Positions 1 to 6,102 of a stretch of 6,102 bases of DNA are shown here, in pieces. The DNA comes from Lawsonibacter sp. GTDB lineage: Bacteria > Bacillota > Clostridia > Oscillospirales > Oscillospiraceae. The notes beneath the pieces are model-generated. The model was not told where the DNA came from, made no database searches, and saw only the letters and a list, made by a program, of their open reading frames with translations. The stretch lies in NCBI GenBank assembly GCA_022798155.1, contig JAAWLY010000132.1:1-6102 (forward strand), written 5' to 3'. A program made the position numbers and the translations under genes. Each line of letters begins with the position of its first letter. Position 1 is the first letter of the stretch.

Positions 1-1263
1 GACCTGTCGGCCAATCAGGTGCCCGCCCTCATGGCCGAGGCGGTGGGCTGTGAGATCTACACCAAGGGGGGCGGCGGCGACAACCCCCGCAACGTGATGG
101 CCAGCCCCCTGTCCGGCGTCCAGCCCGGCGAGGCCTTCAACGTCCTGCCCTATGCTGAGGCGGTGACAGAGTATCTGCTGTCCATCTGCCAGGACATCAA
201 AATGCCCCGCAAGCTGAAAATTGCCTTCTGCAACGGGGTGGACGACTGTGTCCACAGCGCTTTCCGGGACATGGGCTTTCTGGCTCAAAAGGACGGCACT
301 TTTGCCCTGCGCATTGCCGGCGGTCTGGGGGCGGCCCGGCCTTCAATGGGCGTGCTGGTGGACGAGGCGGTGAACCCCAAGGAGATTTTGTACTACGTCC
401 GGGCCATGGTAGACACCTTCTGCACCCACGGCAACTATGAAAACAGAGCCAAGGCCCGCACCCGCTACATGCAGGATACCTTGGGCCCCGACGGTCTAAA
501 AGAGGCCTTTTTGAAAAGTGTGGCCGCACGGAAGGCCGAGGGCGGGCTGGAGATTCCAAGCCTGGAAGCCCCCGCCGACCAGTGCCGGTCCGACGGCCAG
601 ATTAACCACCCCCGGGCCATCCCCCAGAAGCAGCCCGGCCTTTATGCCGTGGAGTACCACCCTATCGGGGGCATCCTGCCCGTGGAGAAGCCCCGGCAGC
701 TCTATAAGCTGTTGAAAGACATTCCCGGGGCTGAGATCCGCATCGCCCCCAACGAGACATTGTACGTGATCGGCCTCACCGCAGGCGAAGCGGAACAGGT
801 AATCGCCGCCACCGCCGACGGCGCGTCCACCGAGTTTGAGCACAGCGTGGCCTGCATCGGGGCCACCACCTGCCAGCAGGGGGTCCGGGACAGCCAGGGG
901 GTCCTTCACACAGTGGTGAAGGCCGTCCGAGAGGCTGGCATCCCCGACGGCACCCTGCCCAAGATTTGCATCTCCGGCTGTCCCTCCAGCTGTGCCGCCC
1001 ACCAGGCGGGGGCCATCGGCTTCCAGGGTGGGGTCAAGCTGGTGGACAAAAAGCCCCAGCCCGCCTTTAAGATGTTCCTCAGCGGAACCGACCAGCTGGG
1101 CAAGGCCCGCTTCGGCCAGGAGGTGGGCACCGTTCTGGAGACCGACCTGCCCGCCCTGCTGGTGGAGCTGGGCAAGGCTGCCGCTGCCGCCGGACAGAGC
1201 TGGGCGCAGTGGTCTGAGTCCCACACCGCCGACCGGGACGCCATCATCGCCAAGTACGCATAA
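1..1263 (+). CDS. Siroheme/[4Fe-4S] nitrite/sulfite reductase, N-terminus cut by window edge
   Basis: This is a siroheme-dependent reductase that performs the six-electron reduction of sulfite to sulfide or nitrite to ammonia in the cytoplasm. The frame is open to base 1, so the start is off-window; the GTG at 19 is simply an internal valine. About 420 residues are present, and roughly 100 appear to be missing compared with the usual 500 or more. Visible in order are the DNPRNVMASPLSG segment of the first siroheme half (Arg codon 88-90), the KLK lysine pair (codons 211-219) expected to bind substrate, a second ferredoxin-like half-domain at about 628-800, and the cluster ligands. The ligands are C-x5-C (codons 853 and 871) followed by C-x3-C (979 and 991), the classic pattern for the siroheme-bridged [4Fe-4S] cluster. 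The motif RIAPNETL, near 736-765, departs from the usual family form. Nitrite versus sulfite, and assimilatory versus dissimilatory use, cannot be decided from this fragment. Confidence 0.9.
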   Translation, partial: DLSANQVPALMAEAVGCEIYTKGGGGDNPRNVMASPLSGVQPGEAFNVLPYAEAVTEYLLSICQDIKMPRKLKIAFCNGVDDCVHSAFRDMGFLAQKDGTFALRIAGGLGAARPSMGVLVDEAVNPKEILYYVRAMVDTFCTHGNYENRAKARTRYMQDTLGPDGLKEAFLKSVAARKAEGGLEIPSLEAPADQCRSDGQINHPRAIPQKQPGLYAVEYHPIGGILPVEKPRQLYKLLKDIPGAEIRIAPNETLYVIGLTAGEAEQVIAATADGASTEFEHSVACIGATTCQQGVRDSQGVLHTVVKAVREAGIPDGTLPKICISGCPSSCAAHQAGAIGFQGGVKLVDKKPQPAFKMFLSGTDQLGKARFGQEVGTVLETDLPALLVELGKAAAAAGQSWAQWSESHTADRDAIIAKYA

Positions 1264-1268
1264 TCTTC

Positions 1269-1295
1269 ATAACCACCGGCGGAGCCGGTGGTTAT
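1269..1295 (+). terminator. Perfect 12-bp intergenic hairpin, possible weak terminator or attenuator
   Basis: The arms 1269-1280 (ATAACCACCGGC) and 1284-1295 are exact reverse complements around a GGA loop. The hairpin lies six bases after the reductase stop codon and ten bases before the GGAGG of the next gene. The stem is strong, but it is followed by CTTAAATT rather than a U-tract, so it fits a leaky terminator, an mRNA-end stabiliser or a processing site better than a strong intrinsic terminator. No convincing -35/-10 pair is seen between it and the next start codon. Confidence 0.55.
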
Positions 1296-1305
1296 CTTAA
1301 ATTCC

Positions 1306-1310
1306 GGAGG
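1306..1310 (+). promoter_or_regulatory. Ribosome binding site of the binding-protein gene
   Basis: GGAGG sits eight bases before the ATG at 1319, an ideal Shine-Dalgarno match and spacing. It fixes that ATG as the start, which also places the signal peptide and lipobox correctly. Confidence 0.85.
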
Positions 1311-1318
1311 ATTTACCC

Positions 1319-2296
1319 ATGAAACGACGCATTTTTGCCGCTCTTTCGCTTATCCCGCTCCTGCTGACCGCCGCCTGTCAACCGGTTCATACCCAGACCA
1401 TAACGGCATACTATTCTAAGCCCGGCGCTGAGGACTCAGAGCCGGGAAAGATCACCTTCACCGACGCTCTGGGCCAGGAGTTTGCCATCGAAATGCCGAA
1501 GCGGGCAGTGGTGATGATCGGCAGCTTTGCCGACATCTGGCTGCTGGCCGGGGGCAGAGAGTCCCTGGTGGCCACCGCCAACGACGCATGGGAATCCTAT
1601 GAGTTGGACTTGGGAGAGAGCGTGGTCAGCATCGGCTCGGCCATGAAGCCCAGCGGAGAGCTGGTGCTGGGGGCGGAGCCTGACTTGATTATTGCCAGCA
1701 GCCTGTCCCCCTCCAACCTGGAATTGCAGGAGACCTTTCAGCGGGCGGGTATCCCCGCCGCCTACTTCGACGTGTCCTCCTTCCAGGACTACCTGAACCT
1801 GCTGGAGCTGTTCACCCGGCTCACCGGCCATCCGGAGAACTTTGAGACCTACGGCGCCGCTGTCAAGGAGCGGGTGGACGAGGCTGTGGCTCGGTGCTCG
1901 GTGCTGGATTTCGCCCCCAAAGCGCTGACCATCCAGGTGTCGGGCAGCAGCGTGAAGGTGAAAAACAGTGAGGACAACGTGCTGGGCCCCGTGCTGAAGG
2001 ACCTGGGATTTCTCAACATCGCTGACCAGGACGACTCCCTGCTGGAGGACCTGAGTCTGGAGGCTATCCTCCAGGCCGACCCGGACTATATCTTCGCCGT
2101 CTACCACGGCACCGACGAGGCGGCCGCCCAGGAAAATCTGGAGGCAACCCTGCTGTCCAACCCCGCCTGGGCCTCCCTCAGCGCAGTGCAGAGGGGAGAT
2201 TTCTACATCCTGGACCGGCGGATGTACAGCTTAAAGCCCAACGCCCTGTGGGGGGACGCCTATGAGCAGCTTGCGGACATCCGCCTTGGGTCGTAA
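1319..2296 (+). CDS. ABC importer substrate-binding lipoprotein (siderophore/heme/cobalamin class)
   Basis: This is the extracytoplasmic binding protein of a type II (FecCD/BtuCD-like) importer, anchored to the outer face of the membrane. The 325-residue product begins with MKRR, a hydrophobic stretch and the lipobox LTAAC; Cys20 would be lipid-modified after signal peptidase II cleavage. A linker of about 25 residues follows, then the family's opening strand ITFTDALGQEF (TDALG at residues 48-52), the lobe-one signature EPDLII (120-125), a long connecting helix (about 165-195), and the second lobe containing ADPDYIFAVYHG. This is the single-helix hinge architecture of the periplasmic-binding-protein-2 family (BtuF, FhuD, FepB). 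The length is normal. The gene heads a tight cluster with permease and ATPase and overlaps the permease by 35 bases. Iron-siderophore, heme and cobalamin are all possible substrates, and nothing visible chooses between them. Confidence 0.92.
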   Translation: MKRRIFAALSLIPLLLTAACQPVHTQTITAYYSKPGAEDSEPGKITFTDALGQEFAIEMPKRAVVMIGSFADIWLLAGGRESLVATANDAWESYELDLGESVVSIGSAMKPSGELVLGAEPDLIIASSLSPSNLELQETFQRAGIPAAYFDVSSFQDYLNLLELFTRLTGHPENFETYGAAVKERVDEAVARCSVLDFAPKALTIQVSGSSVKVKNSEDNVLGPVLKDLGFLNIADQDDSLLEDLSLEAILQADPDYIFAVYHGTDEAAAQENLEATLLSNPAWASLSAVQRGDFYILDRRMYSLKPNALWGDAYEQLADIRLGS

Positions 2297-3275
2297 GGGG
2301 CGGCTGATTGCCCTGCTGGCGGGGCTGCTCCTGCTGTCCTGCGTGGCTAATCTGGCCTTGGGAGCGGTGCCCATTCCCCCGGGTGAGGTGATTGCCGCCC
2401 TGCTGGGCCGGGGGAGCGGAACAACGGCCTCCATCGTCCTCTACGCCCGCCTGCCCCGGCTGTGGGGCTGTCTGCTGGCGGGGGCGGCATTGGCCTGCTC
2501 CGGGGTCATCATCCAGGGGGTGCTGAACAACCCCCTGGCCGCCCCCAACGTCATCGGGGTCAACTCGGGGGCGGGGCTGGCCACCGCCCTGTGCTGCGCC
2601 GTCGCCCCTGGGGCGGTGCGCCTCACCCCCCTGGCCGCCTTCCTGGGGGCGCTGGCAGGGGTGCTGCTGGTACTGTTTATCTCTGAGCGGGCGGGTGCGG
2701 CCCGAATCACCCTGGTACTTGCCGGGGTGGCCATATCCAGCATCTTCAGCGCCGGCATCGACGCGGTGGTCACCTTTGTCCCCGACGCCCTCAGCGGCTA
2801 CACCGACTTCCGTATCGGCGGGGTGAAAAACCTGTCCATGGCCCGGCTGGCCCCCGCTTTCTGGGTCATCCTGATTGCTCTGGTCATTGCGCTGTCCCTA
2901 TCCAACGAGTTGGACCTGCTCCTGCTGGGCCGGGAGACCGCCCAGAGCCTGGGCCTGCCCGCAAGGCCGCTGCGGCTGGCCCTGCTGATGCTGGCGGCGG
3001 CGCTGGCAGGGGCGGCGGTGAGCTTTGCCGGCCTGCTGGGCTTTGTGGGGCTGCTGGTGCCCCACATCATGCGCCGGCTCATCGGCGAAAACAGCCTCCC
3101 CCTCCTTCTCTCCTCCGCCCTGGGGGGCGGGCTGCTGCTCACCGCCTGCGACCTGGCCTCCCGGCTGATTTTCGCCCCCTTCGAGCTGCCTCTGGGGGTG
3201 GTGCTCTCCCTGGTGGGAGGGCCCTTCTTCATCTGGCTGCTGCTGAGACAGCGGAGAGGGGGCGGCGGGCTGTGA
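2262..3275 (+). CDS. FecCD-family ABC importer permease
   Basis: This is the membrane subunit of the importer, expected to work as a homodimer that passes the iron- or corrinoid-type substrate inward. The 337 residues match the family length, with about nine or ten hydrophobic segments beginning at residues 15-37. Family motifs appear in order: RLPR (63-66); GVIIQGVLNNPLAAP with IGVNSGA after it (81-104); GRETAQSLGL (222-231); the ATPase-coupling loop GFVGLLVPHIMRRLIG (260-275); and the ending ELPLGVVLSLVGGPFFIWLL (308-327). The stretch FRIGGVKNLS (183-192) stands where relatives usually have a W-x-x-GSL type sequence. The ATG at 2262 lies inside the binding-protein gene, five to six bases after a G-rich GGGGGGA, and gives a 35-base overlap. 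TTG codons at 2271 and 2286 are alternative starts that would shorten only the cytoplasmic N-tail. Confidence 0.93.
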   Translation: MSSLRTSALGRKGRLIALLAGLLLLSCVANLALGAVPIPPGEVIAALLGRGSGTTASIVLYARLPRLWGCLLAGAALACSGVIIQGVLNNPLAAPNVIGVNSGAGLATALCCAVAPGAVRLTPLAAFLGALAGVLLVLFISERAGAARITLVLAGVAISSIFSAGIDAVVTFVPDALSGYTDFRIGGVKNLSMARLAPAFWVILIALVIALSLSNELDLLLLGRETAQSLGLPARPLRLALLMLAAALAGAAVSFAGLLGFVGLLVPHIMRRLIGENSLPLLLSSALGGGLLLTACDLASRLIFAPFELPLGVVLSLVGGPFFIWLLLRQRRGGGGL

Positions 3276-4027
3276 TTGAGCTGAAAAACCTCCGGGCGGG
3301 CTACCCCGGCCGCCCGGTGCTGGAGGGAATCGACCTGGAATTCCGCCCTGGCCAGGTGCTGGCCATTCTGGGCCCCAACGGCTGCGGCAAGAGCACTCTT
3401 CTGCGCACGGTCAACGGCCTGCTGCCCAAATCAGGGGGGCAAGTTCTGCTGGAGGGCGTTCCCATCGACGCCCTCTCCCCCAAGCAGATCGCCCAAAAAA
3501 TCGCCTACCTGCCCCAGTCCCGCTCCACCCCCAGCATCACCGCCGGGCGGATGGTGCTCCACGGCCGGTTTCCCTACCTGTCCTACCCCCGGCACTATCG
3601 GGCCGAGGACCGGGAGATGGTACGGTGCGCCTTAGAGTGGGTGGGGGGACTGGAGCTGGCTGAGCGGCCGCTCCCTGAGCTGTCGGGCGGCCAGCGGCAG
3701 AAGGTGTATTTGGCCATGGCTCTGGCTCAGAACACCGGGACAATTTTGATGGACGAACCCACCACCTATCTGGACGTAAGCTGTCAGCTGGAGGTGATGG
3801 AGCTGGCCCGGCGGCTGGCGGAGGAGGGACGGGCGGTGGTTATGGTCCTCCACGACCTGACCCTGGCCATGCGCTTTGCCCACCGGGCCGCCCTGCTCTG
3901 CCAGGGTCGGGTCCAGCAGGTGGGCACCCCGGAGGAGCTGTATGCTGGCGGCACCTTGAAGCAGGTGATGGGGGTTTCTCTGGAGCGGGTCCGAACTCCA
4001 GCGGGCTGGCGGTATTTTTATCCGTAA
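3272..4027 (+). CDS. ABC importer ATPase subunit (FepC/FhuC/BtuD-like)
   Basis: This is the cytoplasmic ATPase that powers the importer. All nucleotide-binding elements are intact in the 251 residues: Walker A GPNGCGKST (34-42), Q-loop Gln82 in YLPQ, signature LSGGQ (137-141), Walker B ILMDEP (158-163), D-loop YLD (166-168) and the switch His194. The sequence GRFPYLSYPRHY (98-109) and TTYLDVSCQLEVM after Walker B are typical of the iron-siderophore/heme/cobalamin group. The start is GTG at 3272; its GTGA overlaps the permease TGA by four bases, and GGAGAGGGGG at 3253-3262 provides a ribosome binding site nine bases upstream. Translation is therefore probably coupled to the permease. The exact substrate is not determined by this subunit. 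Confidence 0.94.
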   Translation: MIELKNLRAGYPGRPVLEGIDLEFRPGQVLAILGPNGCGKSTLLRTVNGLLPKSGGQVLLEGVPIDALSPKQIAQKIAYLPQSRSTPSITAGRMVLHGRFPYLSYPRHYRAEDREMVRCALEWVGGLELAERPLPELSGGQRQKVYLAMALAQNTGTILMDEPTTYLDVSCQLEVMELARRLAEEGRAVVMVLHDLTLAMRFAHRAALLCQGRVQQVGTPEELYAGGTLKQVMGVSLERVRTPAGWRYFYP

Positions 4028-4070
4028 AAAAGCGCTGAACCGATCTGGTTCAGCGCTCCTATCATTTTTT
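4026..4070. terminator. Shared bidirectional intrinsic terminator between convergent operons
   Basis: The arms 4031-4041 (AGCGCTGAACC) and 4047-4057 (GGTTCAGCGCT) form a perfect 11-bp stem with a GATCT loop. On the minus strand the stem is followed at once by six U residues (A-run 4026-4031), a strong terminator for the hut operon. On the plus strand a six-T run (4065-4070) follows after a seven-base spacer, giving probably weaker termination for the importer operon. The A-run overlaps the ATPase stop codon, and the T-run encodes the last two lysines of the Lrp regulator. Confidence 0.88.
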
Positions 4071-4517
4071 GCTCTCCGTGGTTCCGGGCAATGGGATCTC
4101 CTTGCGCTCAAAGCAGGCCTCCAGCTCCACCGAGGTCTGGGAGTCGCCGTACTGCTTGATGGCAGTCAGCAGATGATCCAGCTGGTGTGTGTCCCGCACG
4201 GCGAAACGCAGCAGGGCGTTCAGCTTGCCCACCAGGTGGTGGTGGGAGGTGATAGCGGAGTTGTCCTTGCAGAACTGGCAGAACTGGTTGTATTTATCAG
4301 GAAAGATAGCTACCAGAATGAATCCGGTGAGATTGCAGTCCAGCAGCGTGCGGTCAACGTTGATGGAAAAACTTTTAATCACGCCCTTGTCCTCCATCCT
4401 CCGGATGCGCTCGGAGACGGCAGGGGCGGTGAGGCCCACCTTATCCCCAATGGCTTTCAGGGTGGTGCGGCTGTCCTGCTGGAGGAGATTCAAGATCTGA
4501 TAGTCGGTGCGGTCCAT
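4062..4517 (-). CDS. Lrp/AsnC-family transcriptional regulator
   Basis: This 151-residue protein is a DNA-binding regulator of the feast/famine class, which usually senses an amino acid or related metabolite through a C-terminal RAM domain and works as dimers or octamers. It opens with MDRTDYQILNLLQQDSRTT, followed by the recognition-helix segment GLTAPAVSERIRRMEDKGVI (28-47), a textbook Lrp winged helix. The RAM domain spans about 62-140. Where relatives often carry a G-x-Y-D turn it has VGKLNALL (96-103), preceded by His92-His93-His94. Cysteines occur at 61, 80, 83 and 135, including a C-x2-C. The ATG shares its first base with the hutI TGA stop (TGATG), and no good Shine-Dalgarno is present just upstream, so translation is probably coupled to hutI. 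Control of histidine degradation is an inference from position; the ligand is unknown. Confidence 0.93.
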   Translation of the reverse strand: MDRTDYQILNLLQQDSRTTLKAIGDKVGLTAPAVSERIRRMEDKGVIKSFSINVDRTLLDCNLTGFILVAIFPDKYNQFCQFCKDNSAITSHHHLVGKLNALLRFAVRDTHQLDHLLTAIKQYGDSQTSVELEACFERKEIPLPGTTESKK

Positions 4518-5740
4518 CAGCCAACCACCACCACGCCTTTCTTAATGACGGTTTTGCTCAGATTGCTGCCCATGCGGTAGCAGATATAGTCCAGGTCGGG
4601 GGCGTCCCAGATGACCAGGTCGCCCTGCTTGCCCGGCTCCAGGGACCCTGCCTTGTCCGCCATGTCGATGGCGCAGGCGGCGTTGAGGGTGACGGCGGTG
4701 AGCACCTCCTCCGGGGTGAGCTTATATTTCAAGCATCCCAGATTGATGACAAACTGGAGGTTGAGGCAGGGGCAGGAGCCGGGGTTGAAGTCAGAGGCCA
4801 TGGCCACCGGCACCCCGGCGTTGATCATGTCCCGGGCGGGGGCGAAGGTGGCCCCCAGATAGAAGCTGGTGGCGGGAAGCAGGCAGGCCACCACGCCGCC
4901 TCTGGCCATGCTGGCGATGCCCTCTGGCGGGCAGACGATCAGGTGCTCGGCGGAAATGGCCCCGATCTCGCCGGCCAGCTGGGAGCCGCCGATGGCCTCG
5001 ATCTCGTCGGCGTGGATCTTGGGCCGCAGGCCGTATTTCAACCCGGCCTCCAGCACCTGGCGGGACTCCTCCACGGTAAAGGTGTCGGCCTCACAGAACA
5101 CATCACAAAATCTGGCGATGCCCTGCTCCTTCACCTTGGGCATCATCTCCTCACACACCAGGCGGATATACGCCCCCCGGTCAGCCTTATACTCGGCGGG
5201 GACCAGGTGGGCCCCCATAAAGGTGGCGACGATGTCCATGGGGTGGCGGTCGTTCAGATTTTGGATCACCCGCAGGGCTTTCAGCTCGTGCTGGGTGGCC
5301 AGGCCGTAGCCGCTCTTGGCCTCCATGGTGGTAACACCAAAGTGGAGCATCTCATCCAGGGCCTTGGCGGCCTTCTGGGTCAGCTCCTCCTCGGTGGCGG
5401 CCCGGGTGGCGTTGGTGGTGGACTGGATGCCGCCCCCGGCGTTCTGAATCTCCAGATAGGTCTTGCCGTGGAGTTTTAATCCCAGCTCATTCTGCCGCCA
5501 GCCGCCGAAGATCAGATGGGTGTGGGCGTCCACCAGGCCGGGGGTGACCAGAGCGCCATGGGCGTCGATGACTTCATCCGCCGCCGGGGCGGGACCGGCA
5601 CCCACCTGGGCGATGACGCCGTCCTCCATCAGGACCCAGGCGTCTTTCAGAATTTGAATGTTCCCTTGCTCAGGGCCCTTCCTGGGTCCTTTTCCCTGGG
5701 GAGTAGCCAGCATGCCGATGTCGGTGACAATGGTTTTCAT
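4517..5740 (-). CDS. hutI: Imidazolonepropionase
   Basis: This enzyme hydrolyses 4-imidazolone-5-propanoate to N-formimino-L-glutamate, the third step of histidine degradation, in the cytoplasm. It is a metal-dependent amidohydrolase of 407 residues, the normal family length. The metal ligands are recognisable: His73 and His75 in DAHTHLIFGG, His243 in KIHADE, and Asp317 in SDFNPGSCP. Further expected active-site residues are Arg82, Tyr145 in SGYGL, His178 in GAHLVP, and His266. The N-terminal beta domain (about 1-65) and the C-terminal return (GSLEPGKQGDLVIWD) complete the amidohydrolase fold. The ATG at 5740 is preceded by GGAAAGGA eight bases upstream. The gene lies 58 bases after hutU, whose product makes its substrate, and overlaps the Lrp gene by one base. 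Confidence 0.96.
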   Translation of the reverse strand: MKTIVTDIGMLATPQGKGPRKGPEQGNIQILKDAWVLMEDGVIAQVGAGPAPAADEVIDAHGALVTPGLVDAHTHLIFGGWRQNELGLKLHGKTYLEIQNAGGGIQSTTNATRAATEEELTQKAAKALDEMLHFGVTTMEAKSGYGLATQHELKALRVIQNLNDRHPMDIVATFMGAHLVPAEYKADRGAYIRLVCEEMMPKVKEQGIARFCDVFCEADTFTVEESRQVLEAGLKYGLRPKIHADEIEAIGGSQLAGEIGAISAEHLIVCPPEGIASMARGGVVACLLPATSFYLGATFAPARDMINAGVPVAMASDFNPGSCPCLNLQFVINLGCLKYKLTPEEVLTAVTLNAACAIDMADKAGSLEPGKQGDLVIWDAPDLDYICYRMGSNLSKTVIKKGVVVVG

Positions 5741-5748
5741 ATTGTCAT

Positions 5749-5756
5749 TCCTTTCC
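5749..5756 (-). promoter_or_regulatory. Ribosome binding site of hutI
   Basis: Read on the minus strand this is GGAAAGGA, eight bases before the hutI ATG. It begins a few bases after the hutU-hutI intergenic hairpin, so the stem leaves it exposed rather than sequestering it. Confidence 0.75.
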
Positions 5757-5759
5757 AGA

Positions 5760-5784
5760 AGAGGGGGCGTGCTACGCCCCCTCT
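5760..5784 (-). terminator. Hairpin between hutU and hutI, possible partial terminator or mRNA stabiliser
   Basis: The arms 5760-5770 (AGAGGGGGCGT) and 5774-5784 are perfect 11-bp complements around a three-base loop. The hairpin lies in the 58-base gap between the hutU stop and the hutI start. On the minus strand it is followed by TCTGG, not a U-tract, so full termination is unlikely; reduced read-through or protection of the upstream hutU mRNA 3' end is more plausible. No promoter for hutI is evident in the gap. Confidence 0.5.
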
Positions 5785-5798
5785 GATCTGTTTTATGT

Positions 5799-6102
5799 TT
5801 AGCCCTTCATGCCCTTGACAGCCTCTTCTACGATGGCGTCGTCAGCGATATAGGGCAGTGTGATATGGTCCTGGCCCTCATACAGCTTGTTGTATTCGGC
5901 CGCGGTGGTCAGGGCGTTCTCGTTCCGGGCCCAGGCGCGGCGGGAGACGCCGATCATAGTATCCCAGGGCATGGCCATGCGCAGGATGGTGTCCACCCGC
6001 TCAGAGCCGTCCAGCACCATGCCGAAGCCGCCGTTGATGGCGTTGCCGATGCCGGTGCCGCCGCCGTTGTGCAGGGCGATGTAGCTCATGCCCCGGGCGG
6101 CG
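5799..6102 (-). CDS. hutU: Urocanate hydratase, C-terminal part, cut by window edge
   Basis: This is the C-terminal 100 residues of the NAD-dependent enzyme that hydrates urocanate to imidazolonepropionate, step two of histidine degradation. The minus-strand frame remains open to the right edge (codons Ala-Ala-Arg-Gly before the Met at 6089), so that Met is internal. The diagnostic stretch is ALHNGGGTGIGNAINGGFGM followed by VLDGSE, the conserved glycine-rich end of the urocanase family. The tail contains WARNENALTTAAEYNKLYEG, a distinct ending that resembles the longer urocanases of anaerobes; this is from memory of the family and is less sure. The stop codon is TAA at 5801-5799. The gene is followed directly by hutI, as expected for a hut operon. 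Confidence 0.92.
   Translation of the reverse strand, partial: AARGMSYIALHNGGGTGIGNAINGGFGMVLDGSERVDTILRMAMPWDTMIGVSRRAWARNENALTTAAEYNKLYEGQDHITLPYIADDAIVEEAVKGMKG

Noticed and set aside
19..21. GTG as the start of the reductase
   Set aside because: The frame stays open to base 1 with sensible residues (DLSANQ), and the protein lacks its first ferredoxin-like half-domain, so the true start is upstream of the window.
496..1224. Long minus-strand open frame (242 codons) opposite the reductase gene
   Set aside because: It mirrors the codon pattern of a clearly real gene in GC-rich DNA, and its Gly/Leu-rich translation shows no recognisable domain.
1292..1303. AT-rich TTATCTTAAATT as a -10 promoter element for the importer operon
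   Set aside because: It would start transcription on top of the ribosome binding site, and there is no matching -35 at the right spacing.
1436..2107. Minus-strand open frame of 223 codons opposite the binding-protein gene
   Set aside because: This is an antisense shadow of a well-supported lipoprotein; the translation is rich in Gly, His and Gln, with no motif and no ribosome binding site considered convincing.
4943..5479. Plus-strand open frame of 178 codons opposite hutI
   Set aside because: hutI is intact with all its catalytic residues, and the opposite frame is low-complexity Gly/Leu sequence typical of a GC shadow.
6087..6089. ATG as the start of a short 96-residue protein
   Set aside because: The sequence is the conserved C-terminal end of urocanate hydratase and the frame continues to the window edge, so this Met is internal.

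Overview
The window is GC-rich, densely packed bacterial chromosome with six genes. It most resembles a Gram-positive, anaerobic Clostridia-type genome of the Oscillospiraceae kind (Flavonifractor or Pseudoflavonifractor-like). The reasons are the high GC, strong GGAGG-type ribosome binding sites, a lipoprotein (not periplasmic) binding protein for the importer, and the style of the histidine-degradation proteins. This placement is an inference from composition and protein flavour, not from a database match.

Plus strand, 1-4027. The window opens inside a siroheme/[4Fe-4S] nitrite/sulfite reductase whose N-terminus lies off the left edge. After a 55-base gap holding a perfect 12-bp hairpin comes a compact three-gene ABC importer of the siderophore/heme/cobalamin class: lipoprotein binding protein (1319-2296), FecCD-type permease (2262-3275) and ATPase (3272-4027). 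The three reading frames overlap by 35 and 4 bases, which indicates one operon with coupled translation. The reductase needs iron and siroheme, so the neighbouring iron- or tetrapyrrole-type importer may be functionally related, but its substrate cannot be read from the sequence.

Minus strand, 6102-4062. A histidine-utilisation (hut) operon runs towards the importer: the C-terminal part of urocanate hydratase (hutU, cut by the right edge), then imidazolonepropionase (hutI), then an Lrp/AsnC-family regulator whose start codon overlaps the hutI stop codon. HutU and HutI catalyse consecutive steps, urocanate to imidazolonepropionate to N-formimino-glutamate. The regulator is a plausible local controller of the pathway.

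The two convergent operons meet at 4026-4070 over one hairpin flanked by an A-run and a T-run, a typical shared bidirectional terminator. No tRNA, rRNA, CRISPR array, insertion sequence or prophage gene is visible, and no stretch longer than 60 bases lacks a gene. I found no clearly new system. The points most worth a second look are the hutI-coupled Lrp regulator with its Cys/His-rich sensor domain, the altered siroheme-domain motif in the reductase, and the two intergenic hairpins lacking U-tracts.
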